Source of the DNA: JAICLK01 sp963742655
GTDB lineage: Bacteria; Patescibacteriota; Saccharimonadia; Saccharimonadales; UBA4665
Length of the DNA stretch: 64,000 nucleotides
Direction of reading: 5' to 3'
Assembly (NCBI GenBank): GCA_963742655.1
Contig: CAVUMM010000008.1
Span: forward strand, 424,312-488,311
Shown here: positions 51,863 through 59,158 of the stretch, piece by piece
How positions within the stretch are numbered: the stretch's first letter is position 1
Layout: each line of letters opens with the position of its first letter
Program-made: the position numbers and the translations under genes
The notes under the pieces: generated by a model
Told to the model about the DNA's origin: nothing
The model's input: only the letters and a program-made list of their open reading frames with translations
Database searches by the model: none

Positions 51863-52480
51863 ATGGGGAAATCGCAAGCACATAAACGGTCTCGAGGCGT
51901 AGCAAATCGGAGACAGCATTTTATGACTGCACCGGTTCGACTTGCGGCAAATAGTGACCAAACATATTTACATCGTCCTGTCCTGGGAGATTCTGTAGCT
52001 TATCTGAATAATGCAACAATGGGTATCCGCTCTAAAAATGCTACTCGTATTGTAGACAGTTTTTCTTTAGCTCTCGTCCTTCCCAATAGATTTATGGACT
52101 TACGCAAACATTCACGCCTTGTACATCCTCCTACGATGGAAGAATTAGCTGAAAGACTGGGTAACATATCGATTGATTCTCTGTGGCAGCCCGTAACGGC
52201 AGAGGTACAGGGAGTTGAGATTTTTAATGATGACGCAGGAGCGCAAGTAGGAGTACGTGCATACTACCCTGAACACGAGAGTGAAGTTGCGACATTACGA
52301 TCCGAGATAAACGATCTACTTCAGCTTCCGCCTAACTTTAAGGGCAGATTTGGCCCCATCGCATCATATATCGGGGTAGTGTTTGGCGGGCTTGCTATAG
52401 CCCAAATAAATAGAATTCAGAGTCACCTGCCTAATATTATTGAGTTGGGCGCTACTTTACCTGCAAGTCGTTCCACATAA
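51863..52480 (+). CDS. Unknown protein in a tRNA-Tyr-bounded island
   Basis: 205 residues, not recognised. The basic N-terminus (MGKSQAHKRSRGVANRRQHF) is followed by a mixed alpha/beta region (SFSLALVLPNRFMDLRKHSR, LFNDDAGAQVGVR-like strands) and a hydrophobic-amphipathic C-terminal part (SYIGVVFGGLAIAQINR). It is the only gene between tRNA-Tyr and the duplicated tRNA end, so it was probably brought by, or stranded from, a mobile element. No integrase or toxin motif is visible. Base composition is more AT-rich than the neighbouring housekeeping genes. Confidence 0.6.
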   Translation: MGKSQAHKRSRGVANRRQHFMTAPVRLAANSDQTYLHRPVLGDSVAYLNNATMGIRSKNATRIVDSFSLALVLPNRFMDLRKHSRLVHPPTMEELAERLGNISIDSLWQPVTAEVQGVEIFNDDAGAQVGVRAYYPEHESEVATLRSEINDLLQLPPNFKGRFGPIASYIGVVFGGLAIAQINRIQSHLPNIIELGATLPASRST

Positions 52481-52589
52481 AGGCTTTGGTATTACAAACT
52501 ACAGTAAATCAAACGATAACCCGCATTTGCCGCTATGGCAAATACAAATTAAATAACAGAACTCTATTTTCCAGGAAAGTCAAACACGA

Positions 52590-52647
52590 GTGACTGTAAA
52601 TCATCTGGCTTATGCCTACGGGAGTTCGAATCCCTCTCCCTGCACCA
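52590..52647 (+). repeat. Duplicated 3' part of tRNA-Tyr (attachment-site remnant)
   Basis: 58 bases from the anticodon stem to CCA repeat those of tRNA-Tyr (51767-51824) with one difference, G to A in the T stem. That change turns a G-T wobble into an A-T pair. The 5' half is missing, so this is no functional tRNA. The pair of copies frames 765 bases, as expected for attL/attR of an element that integrated by a site-specific recombinase. Confidence 0.85.
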
Positions 52648-52693
52648 ATGGATATTTAAATATTTTACAGGGTAGAAATATATCATATAGTCT

Positions 52694-53926
52694 TCAAGTT
52701 GAATTTGCAGCATCCCGTCCGCCCTTCGGTAAGGTAATTTGGCTCCCGATAGCTGCAAAGATGGCGATGACAACAAGCACCCAGCTGGCAACGAACACCG
52801 AGTGCGATTTTGTAATCGCCGAGAACACGAACACTGTTCCGATAAATGCCAAAGTAGCAAAGGTACTCACTGCCGATTCCACACCCGAACGCTGGGATGA
52901 TGGTAGTTTGTCTTGAATCCGACCGCTCAGGAGAACCGTCAACGTGACAGCGAGAGCTAACAATATGAATTCGCTCGCCGCAACCACCACGATATTATGC
53001 ACAATAAGACCGAATGCACTTAATACTAACCCGATGCCCAAAATACTGACATATGAAGCCGTCAAGATAAGTTTTTTGATAATAAGTGCCGGCACAGCCT
53101 GGCTTGATACCAGCAGGGCATTTAGCGGACCATACAAAACTACCGGAAGGCTCAGTGCGATAGGCCAAAGTTGGTCAAGCTGCTGCATATAATTTACCTC
53201 TATGCCTGCCAGTATTCCTACCAATACCAATAGTTTCATTTCGCGGGATTGTCCGATGGCCCGAAGCAATCCGCCAACATGCCGAAAAATTTTTTCGGCT
53301 TCAACCCGCCGGTGCAACTGCGGCTCCCGGAAACCTTGCAAGCAGGCAATTGCGATTAAACAACTTACACTACCTGCGTAAAAGGCGCTCGTGAAACCGA
53401 TGGTTGCTGCCATAACAGCACCAACTAACGAGCTTGTTACCGCACCGACGCTGCCAAAAAGACTCAGGCGACCTAGCAGTCTTTCATACAAGCTTCGCTC
53501 GTCAATCTCGAGTAATGTGTCATAAAGCATGGCTTCTTTCATTCCCGACTTGGCAGCAGTGAAGGCGCTTAAAAATATACTGCTGAGAATAAACACGCCG
53601 AAATTATGCGCGTTCGCAGCAATTAGCAAACCGATAAGCATTGATGCTACACCCAGTATGAGCACCCCTTTACGGCTCCAGCGATCTGCCAGAATCCCGG
53701 ACGGAATCTCCAATGCCAGAACCAAGATATATTTGATCACGACATACAACGAAATCTGTGCGGCCGTGATACCGACATGATACATATAAGGCAAATAGAT
53801 CGCATCCTGGAACATCAAACAAACAAATAAGGTCGAAAGGAACAAGGCTCGAAGTCGTTTTGGTATTGATTGCATTAACTTTAGTGTACGCCAGGTGATG
53901 GATTGATTATAAGTCATTTTTACCAC
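52694..53926 (-). CDS. Major facilitator superfamily transporter
   Basis: 410 residues with about twelve hydrophobic segments. The loop 2-3 signature reads GILADRWSRKGVLILG, the MFS motif A. Segments such as ISLYVVIKYILVLALEIPSG and FIGTVFVFSAITKSHS are membrane helices. Substrate unknown; the family covers drug and metabolite efflux. Transcribed toward the tRNA-Tyr island; in-frame ATG codons at 53914 and 53872 are alternative starts. Confidence 0.88.
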   Translation of the reverse strand: MVKMTYNQSITWRTLKLMQSIPKRLRALFLSTLFVCLMFQDAIYLPYMYHVGITAAQISLYVVIKYILVLALEIPSGILADRWSRKGVLILGVASMLIGLLIAANAHNFGVFILSSIFLSAFTAAKSGMKEAMLYDTLLEIDERSLYERLLGRLSLFGSVGAVTSSLVGAVMAATIGFTSAFYAGSVSCLIAIACLQGFREPQLHRRVEAEKIFRHVGGLLRAIGQSREMKLLVLVGILAGIEVNYMQQLDQLWPIALSLPVVLYGPLNALLVSSQAVPALIIKKLILTASYVSILGIGLVLSAFGLIVHNIVVVAASEFILLALAVTLTVLLSGRIQDKLPSSQRSGVESAVSTFATLAFIGTVFVFSAITKSHSVFVASWVLVVIAIFAAIGSQITLPKGGRDAANST

Positions 53927-54112
53927 CGCTCAGGAGTCAAAAATTAATTCTTCTAATTTTGCTGATAATTGCTGCAAACTAAAATACAAGGTGTTCCGGC
54001 TACGGACACGGACTGCATCAAGTTTCAGACAGTAATATTACAATTGCCCGGGTAGCACGACAATAAAGAAATCTACTGGGCATTTATATTTTTTGTTAGG
54101 ACGATTTGTTTC

Positions 54113-54657
54113 ATGATTGAAATTGTCTCTTGCGATTTTGAAAATATTCACGCCTTAGCCGGCGATGCGAGCCGAAGTGCTAGCCGTTACCCGGGCAGAG
54201 CAATCCGGCCTATACCCATACGAATCATCCGAACCGCTTTTAGACCTGGTAGCTCAAAATTATGCATTAGCAGACTGGCCTTATGCTTTTTTGCGGGCCC
54301 GCGATATCGCAAATATGTTCTCCAGACAGCGTGATGGCGGTGTCGGATGGCGGGAACGGATAGCAATGCCCGAATTCCAGCTAGATCCGCTGCAACCTGA
54401 AGCCGACCGGCGCGAGACGACAGCACTTATTGAAACGATTCTTTTGTCACGGCTCGAGGTCGAACCAGCTGAAAACGCCGATGTGCCGAAACAACAAACG
54501 TGGGAGGCACACGCCACCGAATGCGCCGCTTTTTTTGATGAACTTGGGGGGTGATCCAAGCAAACCAGGCTATCTTCCGGACATCAATTGGGCGCGTGTC
54601 ATTACTTCAATGCTCGCCGGAACGATCCGTGTCGGTCCCGAACCGGTTAACCGCTGA
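54113..54657 (+). pseudogene. Unknown gene with two frame breaks
   Basis: Three overlapping frames join into one plausible protein of about 180 residues. It opens MIEIVSCDFENIHALAGDA (54113), shifts near 54163 into AEVLAVTRAEQSGLYPYESS, and shifts again inside a run of six G (54546-54551) into DPSKPGYLPDINWARVITS, ending at TGA 54657. The middle frame alone would stop at 54554 after DELGG. A G-homopolymer miscount explains the second break; the first is unexplained. Either a decayed gene or sequence errors. Function unknown. Confidence 0.5.
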
Positions 54658-54676
54658 TTCCACCTAAAAATAATCT

Positions 54677-55099
54677 CTATTTTTTATCAGGCACCGGCTC
54701 TACCTTGCTCGTGCAGAACTTGCAGCGTGTAGCGGCAGAAGGAATGGCACTGAGGCAGTGCGGGCATTCGCGTTCCGCCGGCTGGTCGACGTCTTCTTCA
54801 GGATTTAGATGAGCCATTAATTTATTGAGTGGCAGGACTACAAAGAAGAAAATAATCGTTCCGATGATCAGGAACGATATGATTGCGTTTAAAAAATCGC
54901 CGTATCTGAATATGCTTTTATTGACAGTGAACGTGAGGTTAGAAAAATCCGGTTGGCCGCCAATTGCCGCTATTAAAGGCGTTACCAGATCTTTTACGAA
55001 CCCCGTAATTATTGCTCCGAAGGCAGCTCCGACAACAACAGCAACAGCCAAATCAACGACATTGCCGCGTAAAATAAATTTCTTAAAATCTTTAAGCAT
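54677..55099 (-). CDS. mscL: Large-conductance mechanosensitive channel with C-terminal zinc ribbon
   Basis: Pressure-relief channel opened by membrane tension. 140 residues: FKKFILRGNVVDLAVAVVVG (TM1), the periplasmic loop, and FLNAIISFLIIGTIIFFFVV (TM2) with VLPLNKLM. The cytoplasmic end, after PAEREC, carries CPHC and CKFC pairs separated by SAIPSAATR, a four-cysteine zinc ribbon beyond the usual C-terminal helix. This extension is known in some MscL proteins; here it contrasts with the loss of zinc sites in the ribosomal proteins. Confidence 0.94.
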   Translation of the reverse strand: MLKDFKKFILRGNVVDLAVAVVVGAAFGAIITGFVKDLVTPLIAAIGGQPDFSNLTFTVNKSIFRYGDFLNAIISFLIIGTIIFFFVVLPLNKLMAHLNPEEDVDQPAERECPHCLSAIPSAATRCKFCTSKVEPVPDKK

Positions 55100-55192
55100 A
55101 TTATTCTCCTATTCCTTACTCTAAATTATAGTACAAACTACCTGGTGATTGAGAATTCTGCGGTGTTGCGATAGAATGACGTAAAAGCATTT

Positions 55193-55267
55193 GCCGAAGT
55201 AGCTCAGTGGTAGAGCACCTCCATGGTAAGGAGGGGGTCACGAGTTCAATCCTCGTCTTCGGCTCCA
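55193..55267 (+). tRNA. tRNA-Thr (anticodon GGU)
   Basis: Acceptor GCCGAAG/CTTCGGC, anticodon stem CCTCC/GGAGG with loop ATGGTAA (anticodon GGT), T loop TTCAATC, encoded CCA. It abuts the stop codon of the opposite-strand gene that ends at 55268. Confidence 0.96.
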
Positions 55268-56293
55268 TTAATTTTTGAGCGTATGCCCAAGATTAGCAGG
55301 ACCAAGCAGGCTTAAGAACTTTCTACCGATGTCAGCACGAAGCGGATGGCAATGAGGGCATGATTTCGTGCCTCCGCCATCAGGCTCATTCAGCCAAAAA
55401 CCGTTAACTAATTTGCCATACGTTTTATCAACTATCATAACGAGCGTACGAGGGTCCGGGATTCCAGCAGACGGATTTGTAGATATACCGGATAATATGA
55501 TTGCGTCCGGATTAGCTTGTGCGACTTTCCGTGCTTTCCAGGCTATGGTGTTGTTATAACGGCTCGTGCTTGATTGTGCGTATTGTGCTTGAATATCGAC
55601 GACGTCCGCGTATTTAGCGACTTTTAGCGCCCTCGCTGATGGAACGGGCGGAACGATGAATAGCATGTGGTTATCATCGTGAATCAGTTCACTGAGCTCC
55701 TTATATATGCGCCTATAATGATCGTACTCGTACGGTGGTGTTAGCGCCCATGGTTCATCATCGTACAATATCGCCTTTACATACTTTGGCAACGTTTTGT
55801 TAAGTATTTCGTTGACAATGTTACCGGCTTTTGTCGATGTATATGTGGGAATTATGTTAAGATCTTTTTCTGAGTCAGTGGCATCGTGCGGGTCGAATCC
55901 GATAGCAAAAATCCTGTCTTTTGCAATCGCAGCTAACGATTCAGGATCCGATGTGACGCTGTTAAGTACCCTGGAATTCATAATCCATGTCCGTACTGCC
56001 GGCATGCCGCGATTTTCATCTTCAGAACCATTATCATACACGTCGGAATGGACTGCGCCGTCAATACTTATTTCACCAAAGGGATTGATATGCTGTTCAG
56101 ATGGCGCCGTTATCGTAGCGTTCGCATGAGAAGTGCCGCCCGGAGAAATTAAAAGATTGGCAGCTAATAAACCGGCTGCAAATAATCTGCTGTAACGTAA
56201 ACGGTCAAAGAACGATGGATGGTCCTGATCGGTTACACCATCAGGAACTTCTACCGGTCCATGCTGCCAATCATTAAATAAACATTCAGGCAT
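55268..56293 (-). CDS. Unknown exported or anchored protein, possible TIM-barrel glycoside-hydrolase-like fold
   Basis: 341 residues. One hydrophobic segment (LFAAGLLAANLLISPGG, about residues 37-53) with preceding basic residues can serve as signal or anchor. The rest has strand-like blocks with acidic ends, AILYDDEPWALTPP, NHMLFIVPPVPSA, ADVVDIQAQYAQ, AIILSGISTNPSAGIPD and KLVNGFWLNEPDGGG, which fits a beta/alpha barrel; DDE and NEPD are candidate active-site residues. A late CPHCHP motif could bind metal. No family named with confidence. Its last base touches tRNA-Thr. Confidence 0.6.
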   Translation of the reverse strand: MPECLFNDWQHGPVEVPDGVTDQDHPSFFDRLRYSRLFAAGLLAANLLISPGGTSHANATITAPSEQHINPFGEISIDGAVHSDVYDNGSEDENRGMPAVRTWIMNSRVLNSVTSDPESLAAIAKDRIFAIGFDPHDATDSEKDLNIIPTYTSTKAGNIVNEILNKTLPKYVKAILYDDEPWALTPPYEYDHYRRIYKELSELIHDDNHMLFIVPPVPSARALKVAKYADVVDIQAQYAQSSTSRYNNTIAWKARKVAQANPDAIILSGISTNPSAGIPDPRTLVMIVDKTYGKLVNGFWLNEPDGGGTKSCPHCHPLRADIGRKFLSLLGPANLGHTLKN

Positions 56294-56496
56294 AATAATA
56301 AAAACACCGCTTAGAAGCTGGTGCCAAATTTAAAATAATATTTTATCATCTTAGTTCTGTTTTTACAATTTTCTAAAAGTCTTAAAAAAGTTTCTTCCGG
56401 CTGCGGACAATAAGCTTAAAAATTATTTTGTAATTTAGATTATTATTGCTACAATACTAATCCGCTTAGCAAAAGCATTAAAAGTTTAAAATAGTG

Positions 56497-56525
56497 TTGA
56501 CAAAGCAAAAGCGCTTTGTTATCCT
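56497..56525 (+). promoter_or_regulatory. Promoter of a predicted small RNA, with an embedded palindrome
   Basis: TTGACA (56497-56502), 17 bases, TATCCT (56520-56525) with TGT before it (extended -10). The spacer contains CAAAGC-AAAAGC-GCTTTG, an inverted repeat well placed for a repressor. Confidence 0.6.
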
Positions 56526-56531
56526 CTACTT

Positions 56532-56656
56532 AAGTAAGAGTAAAACCAAAAGAATTACCTTACAAAAATCAGTAGGATCAATCCCAAAAGGAAAGAAACT
56601 ACAACTATCCGCCTTGCAAGGGGAATGAAAGAACTGGTCTGATCAACCAGTTTTTT
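56532..56656 (+). ncRNA. Predicted small RNA of about 125 bases
   Basis: Bounded by the promoter above and an intrinsic terminator (stem AACTGGT/ACCAGTT, seven-base loop, six T). The interior is A-rich, with unpaired-looking blocks and a CCTTGCAAGG palindrome. There is no ORF of useful size; a five-codon MKELV lies inside the terminator stem with GGGG upstream. No match to tmRNA, SRP RNA, RNase P RNA or 6S RNA is seen. It could instead be an attenuated leader for rpmG, 240 bases downstream, but rpmG has its own promoter. Confidence 0.5.
56632..56656 (+). terminator. Intrinsic terminator of the predicted small RNA
   Basis: AACTGGT (56632-56638) pairs with ACCAGTT (56646-56652), loop CTGATCA, then TTTTTT. 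Confidence 0.85.
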
Positions 56657-56841
56657 CATTTATGAGCAACAGCTTTCGGCACATTTTATCCGCAAATTTG
56701 CGCTCCGCACTTGCAGTACAATCAAGTACGGCTCACTATCACCCCACGAAACAGGTTTTGCGGGGACCCCGATGTTTACGGTGCTCGATTTGCGAACAAA
56801 CTGCACCAATATTTTTACCCCATATGTTATACCGTTTCATG

Positions 56842-56870
56842 TTTACATTATTAGTTGTATCTGTTACAAT
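56842..56870 (+). promoter_or_regulatory. Promoter of rpmG
   Basis: TTTACA (56842-56847), 17 bases, TACAAT (56865-56870) preceded by TGT. A leader of about 22 bases precedes ATG 56899, with CAGGAA as a weak ribosome-binding site. Confidence 0.65.
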
Positions 56871-56898
56871 CTATTGAAATTACAGGAATTTATTTGTT

Positions 56899-57102
56899 AT
56901 GGCCAAAAAAGGCGACAAGCGCAAATTGATCGGACTCGTCAGCGAAGAAAGCGGCGAGCGTATTTACTATACTTCAAAAAACACCATGAACACGCCTGAA
57001 AAGCTTTCATTACGCAAATACAGTCCTAAACTGCGTAAGCACGTACTTTTTGTCGAAACCAAAAAGAATCTCGGCCGTAACGAAGTCAAACCGAAGAAAT
57101 AG
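56899..57102 (+). CDS. rpmG: Ribosomal protein bL33, zinc-free form
   Basis: 50S E-site protein. 67 residues: MAKKGDKRKLIGLVSEESGE, YYTSKNTMNTPEKLSLRKYS and PKLRKHVLFVETK. In the zinc form the two CxxC pairs appear as LVCEECG and KKYCP-C; here they are SEES and YSPKL, with no cysteine at all. An Asn/Lys tail closes it. Single-gene unit with its own promoter. Confidence 0.95.
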   Translation: MAKKGDKRKLIGLVSEESGERIYYTSKNTMNTPEKLSLRKYSPKLRKHVLFVETKKNLGRNEVKPKK

Positions 57103-57131
57103 TAGTTAGTAAATAGTGGTTGGTAGTTGCC
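57100..57131. repeat. TAGTTAGTA-type dispersed repeat after rpmG
   Basis: TAGTAGTTAGTAAATAGTGG followed by TTGGTAGTTGCC. It resembles the reverse complement of the block at 34023-34049 (CAGTAGTTAGAAGTTAGTAG). Short degenerate repeats of this kind in two unrelated gaps suggest a dispersed intergenic family. Confidence 0.45.
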
Positions 57132-57215
57132 AAAAAGCAGCAGCATTGTTGTGGTTTGATTATCATGTTTCGCCCACTTCTACCTTTTAATTCATTTGCC
57201 AGTTCGTCCGTCAAA

Positions 57216-59156
57216 TTAGGCGATCCGGGCGAGATCAAGCAGCGTATTGATGAGTTCGGCGTGGCTCCAAACCAGTGGCGTTACACCAAGCGCCGATCCT
57301 TGCTCTGGGTCGAATTGCTCGCTCAGCGCACCGCTTGGGAAAGCGCGTGCCAGCGCCCATGTAACAAGCTGTTGTACTTTGTCCGTTTGTTCAGTGCTGT
57401 TGTAATACTGCGCCAGCCACAACGTGCACACAACCCAAGGATTTCCTTTGTATTGCCGCTTGGATAGGAAGTAATCGTCCTGCTCAAACCGTATTACGCC
57501 GCCAATCGGCGACGTATTGAGCAGCCGTTTTTCGACTTGATTGACGGTGCTGATAAGCCGGCTGTCATCAAGCGGCAATTTAGCAAACATGTATAGACCG
57601 TACAGGCTTGAGATATCAAGCGTATCGTCGTATTGCAGTTTGCCATTGTCAGGATTCAACAGAAAGCCCTTACGGAAATAACCGCTCGGGTGAAACAATA
57701 AGTCAAGGTTCTCGCCCATCTTTGCCGCAGCGTGCCGCCAATGGATTACGTCCGCCTGGGATCGTTCCAGCATATCTGCCAGGTGGGCGGCGACTTCAAG
57801 TGCCGCAATTACGGTACACACCGTATAGGTTGTCGTCAAAAATTTTTGCTCCCACAAGTCGTAACTGGCGTGCGGCAGTCCCGTTTGTTCGTCTACGAAA
57901 TCGCTCATGAAGTTCGCGCATGGGTCGATAAAACTGTCAAACATGTCCTCGACATAGGCGCGGTCTTTGCTCACGCGGTAGTATTCGCCAATCATGAAAA
58001 TCACACTGGCGGTTTCATCCTCCTGAATTGCCAGCTCTTTGGAGCGGCCATGGAGAAGCGGGTGCCACGTGCTGCCAATCGCACGGTCGGGCTGGTATTT
58101 ATGCATGAGATAGCCGTCCGGGTGGCGTGTGTCTCGGGCGAAATCGAAGAATTTTTTGGCCTCATCGAAAAATCCTAGCCTAATGAGCGGCCAGGTGGCA
58201 TAAGCCGCATCGCGCGGCCAGCAATAGCAATAATAATCACGTCCGTAATTGAATATACTCGAGTCGCCGCTAGCCAGAATTGAACCGCGCTCGTCACAAT
58301 GCGCCTTAATTATCAGAATGCTTTTACGCAAAGCCCGTTGTTGCTGGTCGGTAAGTGCGCGCAGATTTTGATGTTCTGGCTCCAACCAGTTGCGCCAGAA
58401 ATCACGGGTCGCTTCCATGCGCTGTTCGAGCGGGAAGTGCTTAAATTGCGTATGTACCACTTGGGCATCTGTTTGGCTGTCCGCCACAACGACCCAATAG
58501 TCGATGCCGAATGATCCGTGCGGTTCAACTTCGCGTCGAAACCGAATCACGCTATCAACGCCACCGTGCTCAACAGCATTGCCGCTTAATTCGCCGTCTT
58601 CGGCATCAATAAATGTGCCGGCCTTACCCTCGATAGCATAATTGCCAACAGCGAACTGGTCAAAATCGCCATCGCCAGCGATTTTGCCGGCTACCAACAG
58701 ACAGCAGCGCCCTTTGTAGTCGAGAATGTAGTTATCTTCCGGGACAAACATAGCCGTATCTGCCCGCCCGGCACGGGAAATCTGAAACACCTGGTGCATA
58801 AACAAACGGATGTCACGTTTTTTGTTAGCATTGTTGGTAATCTTGACGCAACGGATGAGCGCGTTGTACTCGGTGTCGACAAAATCTCGAAAAGTTAACG
58901 TAACATCAAGCTCAATAGAACGCATGGTTATGTCACTTATGAGCGCGTCATCGCCGAAATCAACCGTAATGTTCCACGAACCGTCATTCGTCCATTTGAA
59001 CTTGCCATCGACCCAAACGCCGATTTTATGTTGGGAGCTACGGGCGTTGGTTAAATTATCAAGCCCGACGTATGGATAATAAAAATCATGAACCAGCCCG
59101 TCTTCGTCGAGCCCGACAAACATTTGTCCGTTACTCAAAACTACAGGGCGGCCCAC
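57216..59156 (-). CDS. Glycoside hydrolase family 15 (glucoamylase-like)
   Basis: Cytoplasmic exo-acting alpha-glucosidase releasing glucose from glycogen-like or malto-oligosaccharide ends. 646 residues: an N-terminal beta-sandwich domain (GRPVVLSNGQMFVGLDEDGL) and an (alpha/alpha)6 barrel with YYCYCWPRDAAYATWPLIRL, LAIQEDETASVIFMIGEYY (general-acid Glu region) and the late SEQFDPEQGSALGVTPLVWS (catalytic base Glu). No signal peptide. Last of three co-directional genes; only two bases lie between GH57's stop and this ATG. Confidence 0.92.
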   Translation of the reverse strand: MGRPVVLSNGQMFVGLDEDGLVHDFYYPYVGLDNLTNARSSQHKIGVWVDGKFKWTNDGSWNITVDFGDDALISDITMRSIELDVTLTFRDFVDTEYNALIRCVKITNNANKKRDIRLFMHQVFQISRAGRADTAMFVPEDNYILDYKGRCCLLVAGKIAGDGDFDQFAVGNYAIEGKAGTFIDAEDGELSGNAVEHGGVDSVIRFRREVEPHGSFGIDYWVVVADSQTDAQVVHTQFKHFPLEQRMEATRDFWRNWLEPEHQNLRALTDQQQRALRKSILIIKAHCDERGSILASGDSSIFNYGRDYYCYCWPRDAAYATWPLIRLGFFDEAKKFFDFARDTRHPDGYLMHKYQPDRAIGSTWHPLLHGRSKELAIQEDETASVIFMIGEYYRVSKDRAYVEDMFDSFIDPCANFMSDFVDEQTGLPHASYDLWEQKFLTTTYTVCTVIAALEVAAHLADMLERSQADVIHWRHAAAKMGENLDLLFHPSGYFRKGFLLNPDNGKLQYDDTLDISSLYGLYMFAKLPLDDSRLISTVNQVEKRLLNTSPIGGVIRFEQDDYFLSKRQYKGNPWVVCTLWLAQYYNSTEQTDKVQQLVTWALARAFPSGALSEQFDPEQGSALGVTPLVWSHAELINTLLDLARIA

Positions 59157-59158
59157 CG

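Larger units (their letters stand above)
56294..56898. other. Gene-poor region with a probable small RNA and the rpmG promoter
   Basis: A 605-base gap. It holds a promoter at 56497-56525, a terminator at 56632-56656 and a second promoter at 56842-56870. An ORF at 56662-56877 starts within the terminator tail and has no ribosome-binding site; I do not accept it. The AT-rich part 56330-56490 shows nothing further. Confidence 0.6.

Noticed and set aside
51629..51885. ORFs of 72 and 77 codons over repeat copy C and tRNA-Tyr
   Set aside because: They run through a structured repeat and a clear tRNA gene and have no coding signature.
54165..54554. ORF ending in ...DELGG, resembling the Gly-Gly end of ubiquitin-like or Pup-like modifiers
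   Set aside because: The GG arises at a run of six G where a one-base miscount ends the frame; in the shifted frame the protein continues for another 34 residues. Its size and the lack of a final Glu/Gln also do not fit Pup.
56662..56877. 71-codon ORF after the small-RNA terminator
   Set aside because: It starts directly after the terminator, has no promoter or ribosome-binding site, and ends inside the rpmG promoter region.
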